A stretch of DNA of 64,000 bases, taken from assembly GCA_038325765.1 (NCBI GenBank), contig JBBQJI010000004.1:165732-229731 (forward strand). Direction: 5' to 3'. Origin of the DNA: Xiheibacterium sp038325765 (GTDB taxonomy: Bacteria > Myxococcota_A > Polyangia > Nannocystales > Nannocystaceae). The notes under the pieces were generated by a model. That model was not told the DNA's origin, did not search any database, and saw only the letters and a program-made list of their open reading frames with translations. Below, one piece after another: positions 63,437 through 64,000 of the stretch (position 1 is the stretch's first letter; each line of letters begins with the position of its first letter). The translations under genes were made by a program, and so were the position numbers.

Positions 63437-64000
63437 CCCATTTCCCGCGGCCACCAGCGAGCACGCGCGCGCGGCCCCCCTTGCCGAGCGAGGTGTCGAC
63501 CGCCTCGAGCCCCGGTGGCAGCGGTACTTCGACGGCGACGTAACGCTGCGAGCGATCGATGGTGACCACGATATCCATCGCGACGAGATCACCCGCAGCG
63601 ATCGCAGTGCCTTTGCCGTCGGTGGCGCGCAGCGATCTCGCGATCGCGAAGCCGTTGCTCGCCGCGACCTTGCCGGCGTCGGCAGGCGTCCACGACATGC
63701 CGACGCGATAGTAGAGGCGACCCTTGCCGATGCGCTGCACCGTGACCTGGGGATCGGTCGCGCCGATCTCGACGGAGCCGATTCGATGCACCGGCGCGGG
63801 GGTGCGACCCTTCAGGTCCGCAGCGGGTGTCGGGTGCTTGCCCAGCCAGACACGGGTCGACAGCGCGGGCACGTCCTTCTCGCGCGACCTAGCGTACTCG
63901 GCGAGTGCGAACATGGTGTACGCGCGCTCCTGCGTGTTCGCGATCCTGCCCTCACCGCGCGCGACGCCGAGGCCGCGTGCGAGCTTCTCGAGCCGCGGAT
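63234..64000 (-). CDS. Alpha-2-macroglobulin-like protein, C-terminal part
   Basis: The visible 255 residues are the C-terminal domains of a bacterial alpha-2-macroglobulin (protease trap in the periplasm or at the surface). Signs are NTQERAYTMFALAEYAR, GKGRLYYRVGMSWTPADAG, VAVEVPLPPGLEAVD, and a C-terminal HTTVFLRAIAAGTYDMPPAE. The frame is open to the right edge, so the gene starts outside the window; the ATG at 63914 is internal. The 3' end overlaps the run-on Tc-toxin remnant by about 200 bp. The thioester region (CxEQ) is outside the window, so its state is unknown. Confidence 0.85.
   Translation of the reverse strand, partial: PRLEKLARGLGVARGEGRIANTQERAYTMFALAEYARSREKDVPALSTRVWLGKHPTPAADLKGRTPAPVHRIGSVEIGATDPQVTVQRIGKGRLYYRVGMSWTPADAGKVAASNGFAIARSLRATDGKGTAIAAGDLVAMDIVVTIDRSQRYVAVEVPLPPGLEAVDTSLGKGGRARVLAGGRGKWVSHEELRRDKAVIFADLLGPGEHHTTVFLRAIAAGTYDMPPAEAHAMYTPELRGNTARTKVDIAQRK

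Overview
The window is very GC-rich DNA (about 70% by eye) from a myxobacterium-like organism, most plausibly the Nannocystaceae (Nannocystis/Plesiocystis/Enhygromyxa type) of the Myxococcota. The evidence is: MYXO-CTERM tails (GCGC-type motif, hydrophobic helix, arginine cluster) on two secreted proteases and one orphan tail; a DUF4215-type Cys-rich repeat; many lipoproteins with Ser/Thr/Gly/Asp linkers behind the lipobox Cys; and DUF1592/DUF1552 secreted pairs. No rRNA, tRNA or CRISPR was recognised. The assignment is inferred from family content, not from a phylogenetic marker search.

Layout. 0-8.8 kb: a 5'-truncated L,D-transpeptidase, an ECF-like sigma/anti-sigma pair, a free-Met-(R)-sulfoxide reductase, a secreted gluzincin protease, an old-yellow-enzyme reductase, a broken golvesin-like gene and a glutathionyl-hydroquinone reductase. 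9-18.6 kb: a broken repeat lipoprotein, a class-C-type serine hydrolase lipoprotein, a membrane protein with a spermidine-synthase-like domain, a PD-(D/E)XK-like gene between two 140-bp direct repeats, and two outer-membrane proteins. 18.6-33.8 kb: a 1105-residue protein of unknown function, an ABC exporter, lipoproteins, an MBOAT/SGNH O-acetylation pair, a double-FHA protein, an SDR and a Sel1-repeat lipoprotein. 33.9-44.8 kb: valS, a DUF4123 (type VI adaptor) gene divergent from an unknown gene, an atypical SDR, a sigma/FecR-TPR regulon and several lipoproteins. 44.8-51.8 kb: two divergently transcribed paralogous DUF1592/DUF1552 operons back to back. 51.9-64 kb: a mostly decayed stretch with remnants of PhoD phosphatase, M48 protease, vanadium haloperoxidase and Tc-toxin A genes around intact ktrB-ktrA, a nucleotidyltransferase and a subtilase; an alpha-2-macroglobulin gene runs off the right edge.

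How the genes work together. Most of the window serves the cell surface and periplasm: secreted proteases, lipoproteins, O-acetylation, efflux, porin-like barrels and secreted haem proteins. Regulation is visible as two sigma/anti-sigma modules, both joined by an 8-bp overlap, and as a recurring TAnnnT hexamer 6-11 nt before many start codons, which suggests leaderless or very short-leader transcripts. The most interesting items are the direct-repeat-flanked nuclease-like insertion, the mirror-image DUF1592/DUF1552 operons, the leaderless-promoter signature, a stop-codon-abutting REP-like repeat, and the cluster of decayed genes at the right.
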